A model generated the notes under the pieces. It was not told where the DNA came from and ran no database searches. It saw only the letters and a program-made list of their open reading frames with translations. A DNA stretch of 44,468 nucleotides from NCBI GenBank assembly GCA_020629955.1, contig JAHDCI010000021.1, positions 3,279-47,746 of the forward strand, read 5' to 3'. Shown here piece by piece: positions 26,812 to 33,864 of the stretch. Made by a program: the position numbers and the translations under genes. Origin of the DNA: Myxococcota bacterium. Its GTDB lineage: Bacteria > Myxococcota_A > Polyangia > Polyangiales > Houyiibacteriaceae. The stretch's first letter is position 1, and every line of letters starts with the position of its first letter.

Positions 26812-26817
26812 TATAGT
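26812..26817 (+). promoter_or_regulatory. -10 TATAGT at leaderless spacing
   Basis: TATAGT (five of six bases of the consensus) ends 6 nt before GTG 26824, the preferred start. GGGAG abuts the GTG too closely for an SD. No clear -35. Confidence 0.5.
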
Positions 26818-26823
26818 CGGGAG

Positions 26824-27948
26824 GTGCTTTTTGACGTTCCTCCAAGACATCACGCGAGCCCAGGCACTTCGGAGTTCTTCTTTTGGGCCGTGGTTCTCGG
26901 ATTTGCGGCGATCTTTTTGGCGCAGTTTGTTCTGCTCTACCGTCATCGTCGTCGGTATCTACATGCGAGCCGAAGCCTCGAGGAAGCGCCGCTTGAGTTC
27001 GGCGCGGAGGCGGTTGCGGGAATTGTCGAGCTTGAACCGGGGCAGAGGTTCGGCGCTCGCGTCGAGATTTATCAAGAGGGCAAGAATCTCACGACATCAA
27101 AGGGCGGAAAGAACCACTCCTGGAAGGAAAAGAGTCGCCAATCGTTCTCCGAGCCCTTCTGGATCCGTCATTCATCGGGTGCGCGTATTTACGTCGAACG
27201 GGCGAACAATATCTTCTTGGTCGATAGCCTGAGTCGTACGATTCACGACCTTCCGCTCGGCCGATACCGAATCGCCGAGCTCGTTCGAGGCGAGTTTGTT
27301 GTTGCCGAGGGGAACCTTCAAAAGCAGCGTGGTTCCGGCCAGGGGGATTACCGCGGACTCGGCGAAGAGATGTGGGTGCTTAAAACTCCGGATTCTGGGA
27401 TTTTGCACGTCTCCGCCGAGTCGCTATGCGAGCGTCATCGAAGGAAGTTCTCGAGAATGATGAAGGCGCTCTCGTTCGCGACCGTGCCGTTTGCAATTTT
27501 CGCGGCGCTGATGCTCTCGACCTATCTCGCGCAATCTGTCTATCCCCGAGTAACCTCAGGAAATGTTCGAGGCCTTACGCATTGGACCACTACGCACAAA
27601 GGGCGAACGACGCAGCACTACGGGATGGAGTTCGACTATGTGGATCTGAGCGGGCGAGAGATCTTTGACGATGTGGAGATTTCTCGTTTCGACCAGGTTC
27701 GTCTTCAGCGCGGCGATGACGTCGCCGTTTTGCTCTCTCCCATGGGGGACTGCGCGGGGATGACCCCGTCCCTTCACATGGCGAAGTTGATCCTCTCGGT
27801 CATTGCCGTGCTCATGGCGCTTGCTGCGCTCTTTGTCGCTCGCAAAAAGGAGTGGTGGGAAGGCGCGCTTAACGAAGGCGGGGGGGGACATATCGGTCCG
27901 CCTTCACCCCATGTTCCGCCCGGGACCATTCTCAGTCGCGGCGATTGA
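26824..27948 (+). CDS. Membrane protein with GIDE (BAM)-like domain
   Basis: About 374 residues from GTG 26824; alternative TTG 26806. There is an N-terminal membrane span (FFFWAVVLGFAAIFLAQFVLLY), then a soluble domain containing AVAGIVELEPGQRFG, EPFWIRHSSGARIYVERANNIFLVDSL and LHVSAESLCERHRRKF, then two more spans (FATVPFAIFAALMLSTYLA; LILSVIAVLMALAALFVA). This TM-BAM-TM plan resembles the GIDE-type domain of eukaryotic MUL1 and its prokaryotic relatives, lacking the RING finger. The Pro-rich C-terminal end is short. Function in bacteria is unknown, though the family is suspected in membrane stress signalling. Divergent from the PDZ lipoprotein. Confidence 0.6.
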   Translation: MLFDVPPRHHASPGTSEFFFWAVVLGFAAIFLAQFVLLYRHRRRYLHASRSLEEAPLEFGAEAVAGIVELEPGQRFGARVEIYQEGKNLTTSKGGKNHSWKEKSRQSFSEPFWIRHSSGARIYVERANNIFLVDSLSRTIHDLPLGRYRIAELVRGEFVVAEGNLQKQRGSGQGDYRGLGEEMWVLKTPDSGILHVSAESLCERHRRKFSRMMKALSFATVPFAIFAALMLSTYLAQSVYPRVTSGNVRGLTHWTTTHKGRTTQHYGMEFDYVDLSGREIFDDVEISRFDQVRLQRGDDVAVLLSPMGDCAGMTPSLHMAKLILSVIAVLMALAALFVARKKEWWEGALNEGGGGHIGPPSPHVPPGTILSRGD

Positions 27949-28058
27949 TCGACGTTTCTGGCCTCGTGCTGCGCTGTTCTGGGGTTGAGGTTCGAGGGAG
28001 TCTTCGCGCGATCTCACCTCAGATATCGTTCAGCTTTTTTGAACGACCGTGTGATCTA

Positions 28059-28087
28059 TTTTCACAAATTTTCATCTTGTGTATACT
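28059..28087 (+). promoter_or_regulatory. Promoter with TGTG..CACA symmetry
   Basis: TTTTCA at 28059-28064 and TATACT at 28082-28087 are 17 bp apart. The -10 ends 7 nt before ATG 28095 and no SD is present, so a leaderless transcript is predicted. TGTGA then 7 bp then TCACA covers the -35, and TGTG-TATACT-CACA brackets the -10, which looks like two operator half-site pairs. Similar to a CRP/FNR box, but the spacer is 7, not 6. Confidence 0.55.
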
Positions 28088-28094
28088 CACACCT

Positions 28095-28667
28095 ATGACG
28101 GATTCAGCTTCTTCTTCCCTTACCCCCAAAAACGACACCGAAAACGCTGCAGATTCGGGCAATACGCGAGCGAAAGCTCGACGGCGCGCCCTTCGCGCTG
28201 CTCACGTCGTTTCCCTCGCGCTCGTCCTCGGCGGTTGCTCCGATGACGATGTCGAGATGGACGCGTCGGTGGAGGATAGTGGCCTCGACGCGTCGGAAGA
28301 AGACGCGGGCGAGCTGGACGCTGGTGAAGCGGATGCTGGTGAAGCGGATGCGGGCGGCGAGGACGCTGGCGAAGCGGATGCCGGCGGCGAGGACGCTGGC
28401 GAAGCGGATGCCGGTGAGGCGGACGCAGGCGAGGTCGATGCCGGTGAGATGGACGCCGGTGAGGCCGACGCTTCGGTCAGCGACGGCGGCGAAGCCGATT
28501 CGGGCTCAGACGATGGTGGCATGATGGCGGACGCAGCTGCTTGCACTGAGTTCCCGCCGACCGACCAGGAGTGCTGCGAGATGCGCGGCGGCGCTTGGGA
28601 TAGCGAGAACGGTCGCTGCATCGTTGCCGTACCCGGACCCTTCGTTCCGCCCTCGATGAACGCGTAG
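28095..28667 (+). CDS. Asp/Ala-rich repeat lipoprotein
   Basis: The 190-residue protein starts at ATG 28095, immediately after a -10 element. The long N-terminal stretch of about 30 residues (MTDSASSSLTPKNDTENAAD) precedes a basic region and HVVSLALVLGGCSDDD, an unusual late signal with lipobox LGGC. The mature half is a low-complexity tract of DAGEADAGEA-type units, followed by a C-terminal Cys module (CTEFPPTDQECCEMRGGAWD, NGRC) that probably forms two disulfides. The repeat tract likely acts as a flexible acidic spacer holding the C-terminal module away from the membrane. Function unknown. Confidence 0.7.
   Translation: MTDSASSSLTPKNDTENAADSGNTRAKARRRALRAAHVVSLALVLGGCSDDDVEMDASVEDSGLDASEEDAGELDAGEADAGEADAGGEDAGEADAGGEDAGEADAGEADAGEVDAGEMDAGEADASVSDGGEADSGSDDGGMMADAAACTEFPPTDQECCEMRGGAWDSENGRCIVAVPGPFVPPSMNA
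28311..28470 (+). repeat. Imperfect tandem repeat coding DAGEA
   Basis: About ten 15-bp units of GACGCTGGCGAAGCG type within the lipoprotein. A 30-bp segment around 28352-28411 (GGCGGCGAGGACGCTGGCGA then AGCGGATGCC) is repeated almost exactly, a spot prone to slippage. Confidence 0.75.
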
Positions 28668-28693
28668 TTCTTCCTTCCAGAACGAGTGCGAAG

Positions 28694-28722
28694 CGCCCGC
28701 GGTCTTTTGGCCCGGGCGTTTT
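28694..28722 (+). terminator. Likely intrinsic terminator
   Basis: CGCCCG at 28694-28699 pairs with CGGGCG at 28713-28718, followed by TTTTC. It sits 27 nt past the lipoprotein stop. The loop is 13 nt, so stability is moderate. Confidence 0.5.
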
Positions 28723-28735
28723 CTCATAGTGTCCC

Positions 28736-28765
28736 CTGACAGCTCCCCATTTCCCCCGCGATAAA
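28736..28765 (+). promoter_or_regulatory. Promoter for the second ferritin-like gene
   Basis: CTGACA at 28736-28741 and GATAAA at 28760-28765, 18 bp apart, ending 6 nt before ATG 28772. AAGAAG could alternatively act as a weak SD. Confidence 0.45.
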
Positions 28766-28771
28766 GAAGAT

Positions 28772-29632
28772 ATGCCTGAGCCCGTCTCGATTTCGAATCA
28801 GCCAACTTTGCGAGTTCATGTCGGTGATTCTCCGCTCGCCGCCGAACATCGGCGGATTCTGCGCTCGACCTTGAGGCGCGGCGACAACGACCCTGAAGGA
28901 GCTCTTCAACAGGGCTCCCTCGAGGGTAGTTACGCGCTGCAGACGATAAAGATGGCAGAGAATGCCTGGCGTGCTCGAATGGTTCACGAGCATCATTCTG
29001 CCGCGGTATTTTCTCGGCTCTTGCCGCAGCTCATGGAGGCCGAAGCGCCGCTTGAGTACAAGACCTCCGTCCTTCGAATGAGCATGGACGAACTTCGCCA
29101 CGCCTCTCTCTGTGCCTCGGTGGTCTCGTTCCTCGGAGGCGATCCGGAAGTGCCGACAAACCTCGCGACTCAACCGCTCCCTGAGCACCCAAAGGTCAGC
29201 CGGGTCGAGGCGTCGCTGCGCAATGTTCTCTTTGTTGGCTGCTTGTGCGAAACGGTTTCTCTGACATTGCTCACCGAGGAGCGTGAGATGACCGAAGAGC
29301 CCGCGATTCGCAGTGTCGTCGCGCAGCTCGCCTCCGACGAGGTTCTTCACGCCAAGCTCGGCTGGTCGTATCTGAACACGGTTTGGCCGACGCTCGATCG
29401 TGCGGCGCGTGAACGAACGCGAGATTATCTTCCGGTCGCGCTCAAGGCGCTCGAACGAGACATGCTCGGCGCGATGCCTCTCTCGGCGAGCGTCTCCGAC
29501 GAAACTCGGGAGGACCTCGAGAGGCTAGGGTGCATGCACAGCGAGACTGGGCGCGAGCTTCTTCAGATGACGCTCGAGGAGGTCATCCTGCCGAGGTTGC
29601 GCGAAGCTGGGGTTCTTCGGGCCGGAGACTGA
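28772..29632 (+). CDS. Ferritin-like diiron domain protein
   Basis: The 286-residue protein has a helical bundle with metal-ligand motifs: ENAWRARMVHEHHSAAVFSRL, SMDELRHASLCASVV, LCETVSLTLLTEE and ASDEVLHAKLGWSYL. Two DE--H motifs and a preceding E--H are the pattern of ferritin-like diiron oxygenases/oxidases such as rubrerythrin-type or AurF-like proteins; the substrate is unknown. It is a different subfamily from the protein at 3554. Cytoplasmic. It lies 36 bp upstream of thiS, so it might be cotranscribed with thiamine genes, but thiS has its own promoter-like sequence. Confidence 0.8.
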   Translation: MPEPVSISNQPTLRVHVGDSPLAAEHRRILRSTLRRGDNDPEGALQQGSLEGSYALQTIKMAENAWRARMVHEHHSAAVFSRLLPQLMEAEAPLEYKTSVLRMSMDELRHASLCASVVSFLGGDPEVPTNLATQPLPEHPKVSRVEASLRNVLFVGCLCETVSLTLLTEEREMTEEPAIRSVVAQLASDEVLHAKLGWSYLNTVWPTLDRAARERTRDYLPVALKALERDMLGAMPLSASVSDETREDLERLGCMHSETGRELLQMTLEEVILPRLREAGVLRAGD

Positions 29633-29653
29633 GGGGGCAAGAAGCGCTTGCCG

Positions 29654-29662
29654 TGCTATAGG
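29654..29662 (+). promoter_or_regulatory. Extended -10-like element before thiS
   Basis: TGCTATAGG ends 6 nt before ATG 29669 with no SD between. No -35 recognised. No TPP riboswitch (no CTGAGA box) precedes thiS, which is unusual for a thiamine operon. Confidence 0.4.
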
Positions 29663-29668
29663 CTGCAC

Positions 29669-29869
29669 ATGAACGTCATTGTGAATGGTGAGGCGAAGAC
29701 CTTGGCAGAGGGAACGACGGTGTTGTCGCTTCTGGCCGAACTCGGGCTTGGTGACAAGCTCGTCGCGGTTGAGCGCAATGAAGTGGTTGTCCCCCGGGCA
29801 ACGCACGCGGAGGCGACCCTCACCGAGGGCGATGTCCTCGAAGTCGTTCATTTCGTGGGCGGCGGCTGA
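29669..29869 (+). CDS. thiS: Sulfur-carrier protein ThiS
   Basis: The 66-residue ubiquitin-like protein ends in VHFVGGG; the terminal Gly-Gly is adenylylated and turned into the thiocarboxylate that gives sulfur to the thiazole of thiamine. It has the typical [22 protein letters not shown] start and [22 protein letters not shown] middle. I start at ATG 29669; the upstream ATG-like extension at 29648 is not conserved. thiG follows 50 bp downstream. The activating enzyme ThiF and the sulfur-transfer partner are not in the window. Confidence 0.95.
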   Translation: MNVIVNGEAKTLAEGTTVLSLLAELGLGDKLVAVERNEVVVPRATHAEATLTEGDVLEVVHFVGGG

Positions 29870-29919
29870 AACCGGTGGCCCCCTTGGCTTTTAGATTCAC
29901 TTCCTGATTGTAGATACCC

Positions 29920-30711
29920 ATGACGAACCCGACCGATACGCTCACCATCGGAGGCGTTGAGTTCTCCTCACGTCTTTTTGCTGGAACCGGTAAATACCCG
30001 AGTCACGCCATCGCGCGTGAAGCACTCAAGGAAAGTGGAACCGAGATCGTCACCGTTGCAGTACGGCGCGTTGACCTTTCCGAGACTGGCTCAGAGAGTG
30101 TCATGGGAGTCCTCCGCGAGGGCGGCTATAAGATTCTTCCGAATACGGCGGGCTGCTACACGGCGAAGGATGCGGTGCGCACTGCACGACTCGCGCGCGA
30201 GCTGCTCGATACGCCCCTGATTAAGCTTGAAGTCATCGGGGACGAGAAAACGCTTTTCCCGGATGTTCCTGGAACGATCGAAGCGGCGACCGAACTCGCC
30301 AAAGAGGGCTTCGTTGTTCTGCCCTATATCACCGATGACCCCGTCGCATGTCGCCGTCTTGAAGATGCCGGCTGCGCAGCCGTGATGCCGCTTGCGGCGC
30401 CGATCGGGAGCGGGCTCGGCGTTCGAAACCCAACCAATATTGAGATTATTGTGAAACACGCGGGCGTTCCGGTCGTGGTGGACGCCGGGGTCGGAACGGC
30501 CAGCGATGCTGCGTTTGCGATGGAGCTCGGGGTAGATGCGATCTTGATGAATACCGCGATCGCGGGCGCGCAGGATCCGGTTCGCATGGCGCGCGCGATG
30601 AAGAATGCCGTGCAGGCGGGACGTGACGCGTTCCTCTCCGGGCGCATTCCGCGCAAACTCTTTGCGACGGCATCGAGCCCGCTTGAGGGCATTATCGGCA
30701 GCGACCTTTAG
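29920..30711 (+). CDS. thiG: Thiazole synthase ThiG
   Basis: Condenses 1-deoxyxylulose 5-phosphate, dehydroglycine and ThiS thiocarboxylate to give the thiazole phosphate of thiamine. The 263-residue TIM barrel has [19 protein letters not shown] at the start, [42 protein letters not shown] with the Schiff-base Lys, and the phosphate-binding end [20 protein letters not shown] then [21 protein letters not shown]. Full length. Second gene of a thi cluster; the next gene starts 8 bp after its stop. Confidence 0.96.
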   Translation: MTNPTDTLTIGGVEFSSRLFAGTGKYPSHAIAREALKESGTEIVTVAVRRVDLSETGSESVMGVLREGGYKILPNTAGCYTAKDAVRTARLARELLDTPLIKLEVIGDEKTLFPDVPGTIEAATELAKEGFVVLPYITDDPVACRRLEDAGCAAVMPLAAPIGSGLGVRNPTNIEIIVKHAGVPVVVDAGVGTASDAAFAMELGVDAILMNTAIAGAQDPVRMARAMKNAVQAGRDAFLSGRIPRKLFATASSPLEGIIGSDL

Positions 30712-30719
30712 ACCGGGCT

Positions 30720-30992
30720 ATGGGCGTTCTATTGCACGGGATCGGCAAGCTCCTCACTACGTTCTTGTTGATTGGAATTCTGAACGCGCCGTTTCAGTGT
30801 GCCGCTGAGCCTGACCCCGATCGTAGGCTCGAGGATACGGGGTCGGAGGCGCTCTTTCGGCTTTCGGAGCGCTTCGCAGAGTCAGGCGAGGAGCATGCCC
30901 GCAGGTTTACGCTTGAAGAGCTGATCCGGCAGTACCCGAACTCGCGTGAGGCCGTTCGTGCGCGCTTGATTCTTGAAGAATCAAGCCCGTGA
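30720..30992 (+). CDS. Small exported TPR-like protein within the thi cluster
   Basis: A 90-residue protein. The N-terminus GKLLTTFLLIGILNAPFQCAAEP is a signal-like segment; Cys28 follows PFQ, not a standard lipobox, so it may be a signal peptide or weak lipoprotein signal. The rest, ALFRLSERFAESGEEHARRF then LEELIRQYPNSREAVRARLILEE, is a pair of helices like one TPR unit of outer-membrane BamD/YfiO-type proteins. It does not look like a thiamine gene. It overlaps the next start (GTGA at 30989), so it is translated with thiE. Confidence 0.6.
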   Translation: MGVLLHGIGKLLTTFLLIGILNAPFQCAAEPDPDRRLEDTGSEALFRLSERFAESGEEHARRFTLEELIRQYPNSREAVRARLILEESSP

Positions 30993-31585
30993 CCTGCGTT
31001 CCTCGGCTTCTTTGGATCACCCCCTATGAAGCGGACCTAGACGAGCTCTGCGCCGGGCTCCCCGATCTTGAGGGGATCGGTGCGGCGGTATTGTACCGGC
31101 GCGGCGGACACGACCGTCACCGTCTACAGGAAGCAAAAGTACTGCGCGATCGATGCTCCGATACTGGTGTTTCCTTTTTTGTGTCTCGCCGTCTCGACCT
31201 CGCTCGACTTGCTCTGGCGGATGGCGTCCACCTACCCAGCGCGATGCCGCCGGTCGACGAACCAGAGATGTGCATCGGGCGAAGCGCACACTCGGAGAGC
31301 GAGCTCTCTTTGGCGTTCGCCGAAGGATGCGACTACTGCACACTTTCTCCGGTTTTCGATTCGCCTGGCAAAGGCCCGGCGCTCGGCGTTGAGCGTTTCG
31401 GGAAGCTCGCGCGGAAGGCGAAGCTCCCAATCCTGGCACTCGGCGGAATTGGACCCGCGAATCTCTCGAGCTTGCTCACGGCCGGCGCGTTTGGCGTCGC
31501 GGCCATCCGGTCGCTTCTCGATCCGGTGGAGCGACGCGAAATGGTCGAGCTGTTGAAGGGCCGCGAAACCTTTCGCGAATCCTGA
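30989..31585 (+). CDS. thiE: Thiamine-phosphate synthase ThiE-like
   Basis: Couples the pyrimidine pyrophosphate and thiazole phosphate into thiamine phosphate. The 198-residue protein has the ThiE TIM-barrel order: an early strand LLWITP, FFVSRRLDLARLALADGVHLPS, IGRSAHSESELSLAFAEGCDYCTLSPVFDSPGKG and PILALGGIGPANLSSLLTAGAFGVAAIRSLL. The GVHL, S-H, G-DY--L-PVF-S-GK and ALGGI motifs match the family. The early RRGGHDRHRL replaces the more usual R-K substrate loop, so it is a divergent or TenI-like member. GTG start overlapping the previous stop. Confidence 0.85.
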   Translation: MTCVPRLLWITPYEADLDELCAGLPDLEGIGAAVLYRRGGHDRHRLQEAKVLRDRCSDTGVSFFVSRRLDLARLALADGVHLPSAMPPVDEPEMCIGRSAHSESELSLAFAEGCDYCTLSPVFDSPGKGPALGVERFGKLARKAKLPILALGGIGPANLSSLLTAGAFGVAAIRSLLDPVERREMVELLKGRETFRES

Positions 31586-31831
31586 ACCCGTCGCTTTCGG
31601 CGTTTTCACCGCAGGCCCCGCGGGATGCGCGCCGCCCTCCGCGAAAGAAAACAACGCGGACAAAATGAAGATCGGTTTCCCTGCCGGTTGTCGCGCTTTT
31701 TGGTCGAACCTGCCTGAAACGGGTACCTTTTTGCGGACCGGACTTGCTTCGGCCCCACTTTCTCGACACACCTTTCACCGTTCCAGCTCCGACAACGTTT
31801 CCCTCCGCCACCGTAGAGACGACCCGATCCC

Positions 31832-32458
31832 ATGAAATTCCTCAAATCAGTCCTGAAGTTTGCGATTTGGGTAGGCCTCCCCCTCCTCATCGCCGCAATC
31901 GTGATGCGGGTCTTTTTTCTGACCAACGTCGTGGTCGGGCACAACGGCATGGCCCCGAATCTCATTGAGGGGGAAGAAATGCTGATGTGGAACGGAGTCG
32001 ACGACCCCGAACTCGGGGATGTGCTGGTGTGCATGCACCCCGCCGACGCCCAACAAATTGTGCTCGGTCGGGTGATCGCGAAGTCCGGCGTGACGATCCG
32101 GACCCATCGCGGAAACCTTCAGATCGCCGGTCAGGCTCCTTCGCACGATATCCTCAACACCGTTCCCTTCCGCGATCAGGGACGCGAACATCAGATGGTT
32201 CGTCGCGAGGAGACCCTCGGCAACTCTTCCTACATTATCTTCACTCGGGAGGGCGTGAACCTGCGAATTCCCGAAACCCAGGTGCCTGCGGGGAGCGTGT
32301 ATCTATTGGGCGATAACCGCCCTTCGGTCACCACCGACAGTCGAGCCTTTGGCGCGGTGCCGGTCTCCCGCTGTCTCGGAACGGTCGCGTTCTATTGGGC
32401 GCCGAAGGATATTCCCTCCGCTGAGATCGACCATTCCTTCCTTAGCTGGCTCGACTGA
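31832..32458 (+). CDS. Signal-peptidase-I-like (S26) protein lacking Ser-Lys dyad
   Basis: A 208-residue membrane-anchored protein: a TM (FAIWVGLPLLIAAIVMRVFFL) then an S26 beta domain. The segment VVGHNGMAPNLIEGEEM aligns with LepB SGSMMPTLLIGD, but the catalytic Ser is Gly. VLGRVIAKSGVTI aligns with YIKRAVGLPGDKV, and the general-base Lys is Gly. The rest is well preserved: REETLGNSSYIIF and VYLLGDNRPSVTTDSRAFGAVPVSRCLGTVAFYW. Hence it is an S26 homologue that should not cleave. No LepB partner is in the window. It overlaps no gene upstream but is followed by a YbjN-like gene 1 bp after its stop, so the two are in one operon. Confidence 0.8.
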   Translation: MKFLKSVLKFAIWVGLPLLIAAIVMRVFFLTNVVVGHNGMAPNLIEGEEMLMWNGVDDPELGDVLVCMHPADAQQIVLGRVIAKSGVTIRTHRGNLQIAGQAPSHDILNTVPFRDQGREHQMVRREETLGNSSYIIFTREGVNLRIPETQVPAGSVYLLGDNRPSVTTDSRAFGAVPVSRCLGTVAFYWAPKDIPSAEIDHSFLSWLD

Positions 32459-32459
32459 G

Positions 32460-32978
32460 ATGAACGTGCGTCTACTCCGTTGGGCCGTCTTCTTTTGCGC
32501 CCTTTCCCTATCGGCGTTTGCGCAAGAGGAGGGAAATCCTGCGCCACGGTATTTGAATGCGGTCCGAGCGGAGCTGAGCGCACTCCGGCTAAACCCGCAT
32601 TGCGAAGTGCGGCCTGGGCAATCCGCGATCTGCGAGTTTCGATTTCTTGAGGCGAGCGGCGAAGCGGAGCAGATTGGGTATGTCGCGATCAGCGATGAGG
32701 CGCACTCGGTATACGTTTACCTTCCGAATCTCGCGACCGCGGAAACGGACGACCCTGCCACCCCACAGGTGCTTCAAAGTTTGATGTCTCTGAACTGGCG
32801 TTTGGTTGGCTCGAAGCTGGAGTGGAACGAGGCGAGCGGCGAGGTGCGCATCTCCGCGTTGGTTCACACACATACGAACTTCGATCGAAGAGCGTTTCGA
32901 GTGCTCGTACGACATCTTTTAGGCGAGTCGAGGCGTGTCTCGCGAGAGATCGATCGGATTCAGACCTCGAATTTGTGA
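32460..32978 (+). CDS. YbjN-like exported protein
   Basis: The 172-residue protein starts at ATG 32460, 1 bp after the previous stop. A signal sequence, LLRWAVFFCALSLSAFAQEE, is cleaved near AFA. The mature part has the YbjN / type III chaperone-like arrangement: CEFRFLEASGEAEQIGYVAISDEAHSVYVYLPNL, LMSLNWRLVGSKLEWNEASGEVRISALV and FRVLVRHLL. In enterobacteria YbjN is cytoplasmic and linked to motility and stress; the exported form here is different. Two cysteines (CEVRPGQSAICE) may form a disulfide. Cotranscribed with the inactive S26 protein, so they may form a complex. Confidence 0.7.
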   Translation: MNVRLLRWAVFFCALSLSAFAQEEGNPAPRYLNAVRAELSALRLNPHCEVRPGQSAICEFRFLEASGEAEQIGYVAISDEAHSVYVYLPNLATAETDDPATPQVLQSLMSLNWRLVGSKLEWNEASGEVRISALVHTHTNFDRRAFRVLVRHLLGESRRVSREIDRIQTSNL

Positions 32979-33086
32979 GAAGCCACACTTTTTTGCGAAT
33001 TTTTTTCCTCGCGGGGGGAGGGAGATGGTTACCCATATGGTTAGACGATCATCGCCAGAAATGAATGAAAGTCACCCAAAATGGTG

Positions 33087-33121
33087 TGCTTCGAAAAAAA
33101 CGAAGGAAGGTTTTCGAAGCA
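33087..33121. promoter_or_regulatory. Strong inverted repeat in the leader region
   Basis: TGCTTCGAAAA at 33087-33097 pairs perfectly with TTTTCGAAGCA at 33111-33121 around a 13-nt loop. Upstream of the small secreted protein. There is no T-run, so it is not a terminator; it could be an operator or a leader hairpin. The rest of the 250-bp spacer (32979-33228) is AT-richer and holds no gene that I can see. Confidence 0.5.
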
Positions 33122-33213
33122 TCCTCCGTATGTTTTCACTGAATCTTATGCAGCCGCGCTGAATAAGAGAATATGCTCGGCGTCTCAGAGTCTCTCGAAC
33201 ATCATCGAGACGA

Positions 33214-33221
33214 AGAGGAGG
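33214..33221 (+). promoter_or_regulatory. Strong Shine-Dalgarno deciding GTG 33229
   Basis: GAGGAGGA sits about 7 nt before GTG 33229. A short hairpin, TCTCGA-ACATCA-TCGAGA at 33193-33210, ends just before it. This is the best SD in the window, fitting a highly made secreted protein. Confidence 0.8.
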
Positions 33222-33228
33222 AAATACA

Positions 33229-33747
33229 GTGAAGAAAATCGGAATCGCGCATCTTGGACTTGCCGCTCTCGGCGCAGCGCTCATCTTGGGAGTTCATAGC
33301 CAGTCGGTGGCCCAGGCCCGTCTCCGCATCGGCAGCTCCAACGCCAACTTCGGCGTGCACTCTCTGAACGGTGGATTCGTGCCCGATCCGAAGACCGTCC
33401 CCGTCACGAGCGGTGGTGGACTCGACATCCGCGGCATGAACCTCGGCGCCGGTTGCGTCGGTTTCGGAACGCCCCAGCCCGACGTCGTTGTGAACTACAG
33501 CAACGCCGCGAGCTTCCTGCGCTTCTACTTCCAGCCGAACGGCTCGGGAGACACGTCGCTCGTGATCAACGACGCGAATGGCCGTTGGCACTGCAACGAC
33601 GACACCAACGGGCTGAACCCGCAGGTCGACATCAACAACCCCCCAAGCGGTCACTACGACATCTGGGTTGGCAGCTACCAGCGCGGCACCAACATTCCCG
33701 GCGTGCTCAGCATCACGGAACTTCGGGGCCAGACCGGTCACCCGTAG
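33229..33747 (+). CDS. Small secreted PPC-like beta-sandwich protein
   Basis: The 172-residue protein has a cleavable signal peptide ending SQSVAQA. The mature part is beta-rich, with SGGGLDIRGMNLGAGCVGF, PDVVVNYSNAASFLRFYFQP, DTSLVINDANGRWHCNDDTN, PSGHYDIWVGSYQRG and LSITELRGQ. The order strand - D-SLVINDANG-W-CNDD - SGHYDIWVGSY is like the pre-peptidase C-terminal (PPC) fold of secreted proteases, here alone without a protease. Two cysteines may pair. The strong SD, terminator and long leader suggest high, regulated expression. Function unknown; possibly a matrix, surface or envelope binding protein. Confidence 0.75.
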   Translation: MKKIGIAHLGLAALGAALILGVHSQSVAQARLRIGSSNANFGVHSLNGGFVPDPKTVPVTSGGGLDIRGMNLGAGCVGFGTPQPDVVVNYSNAASFLRFYFQPNGSGDTSLVINDANGRWHCNDDTNGLNPQVDINNPPSGHYDIWVGSYQRGTNIPGVLSITELRGQTGHP

Positions 33748-33767
33748 CCTTCGGCAAGACGAGAATG

Positions 33768-33791
33768 GGCGAGCTTCGGCTCGCCTTTTTT
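33768..33791 (+). terminator. Intrinsic terminator with TTCG loop
   Basis: GGCGAGC at 33768-33774 pairs perfectly with GCTCGCC at 33779-33785 around TTCG, the very stable UUCG tetraloop, followed by T6. Confidence 0.92.
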
Positions 33792-33864
33792 CGTTCCGTC
33801 CGGGCAATTCTTTGCGAGATGGACTGGGCGTGCCGTGGTGGAGCTTTCGGGCTAGGAAGCGCAG

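Noticed and set aside
31586-31831. Gene or terminator in the 246-bp gap after thiE
   Set aside because: No frame with start and SD, and only weak 3-4 bp stems were seen.
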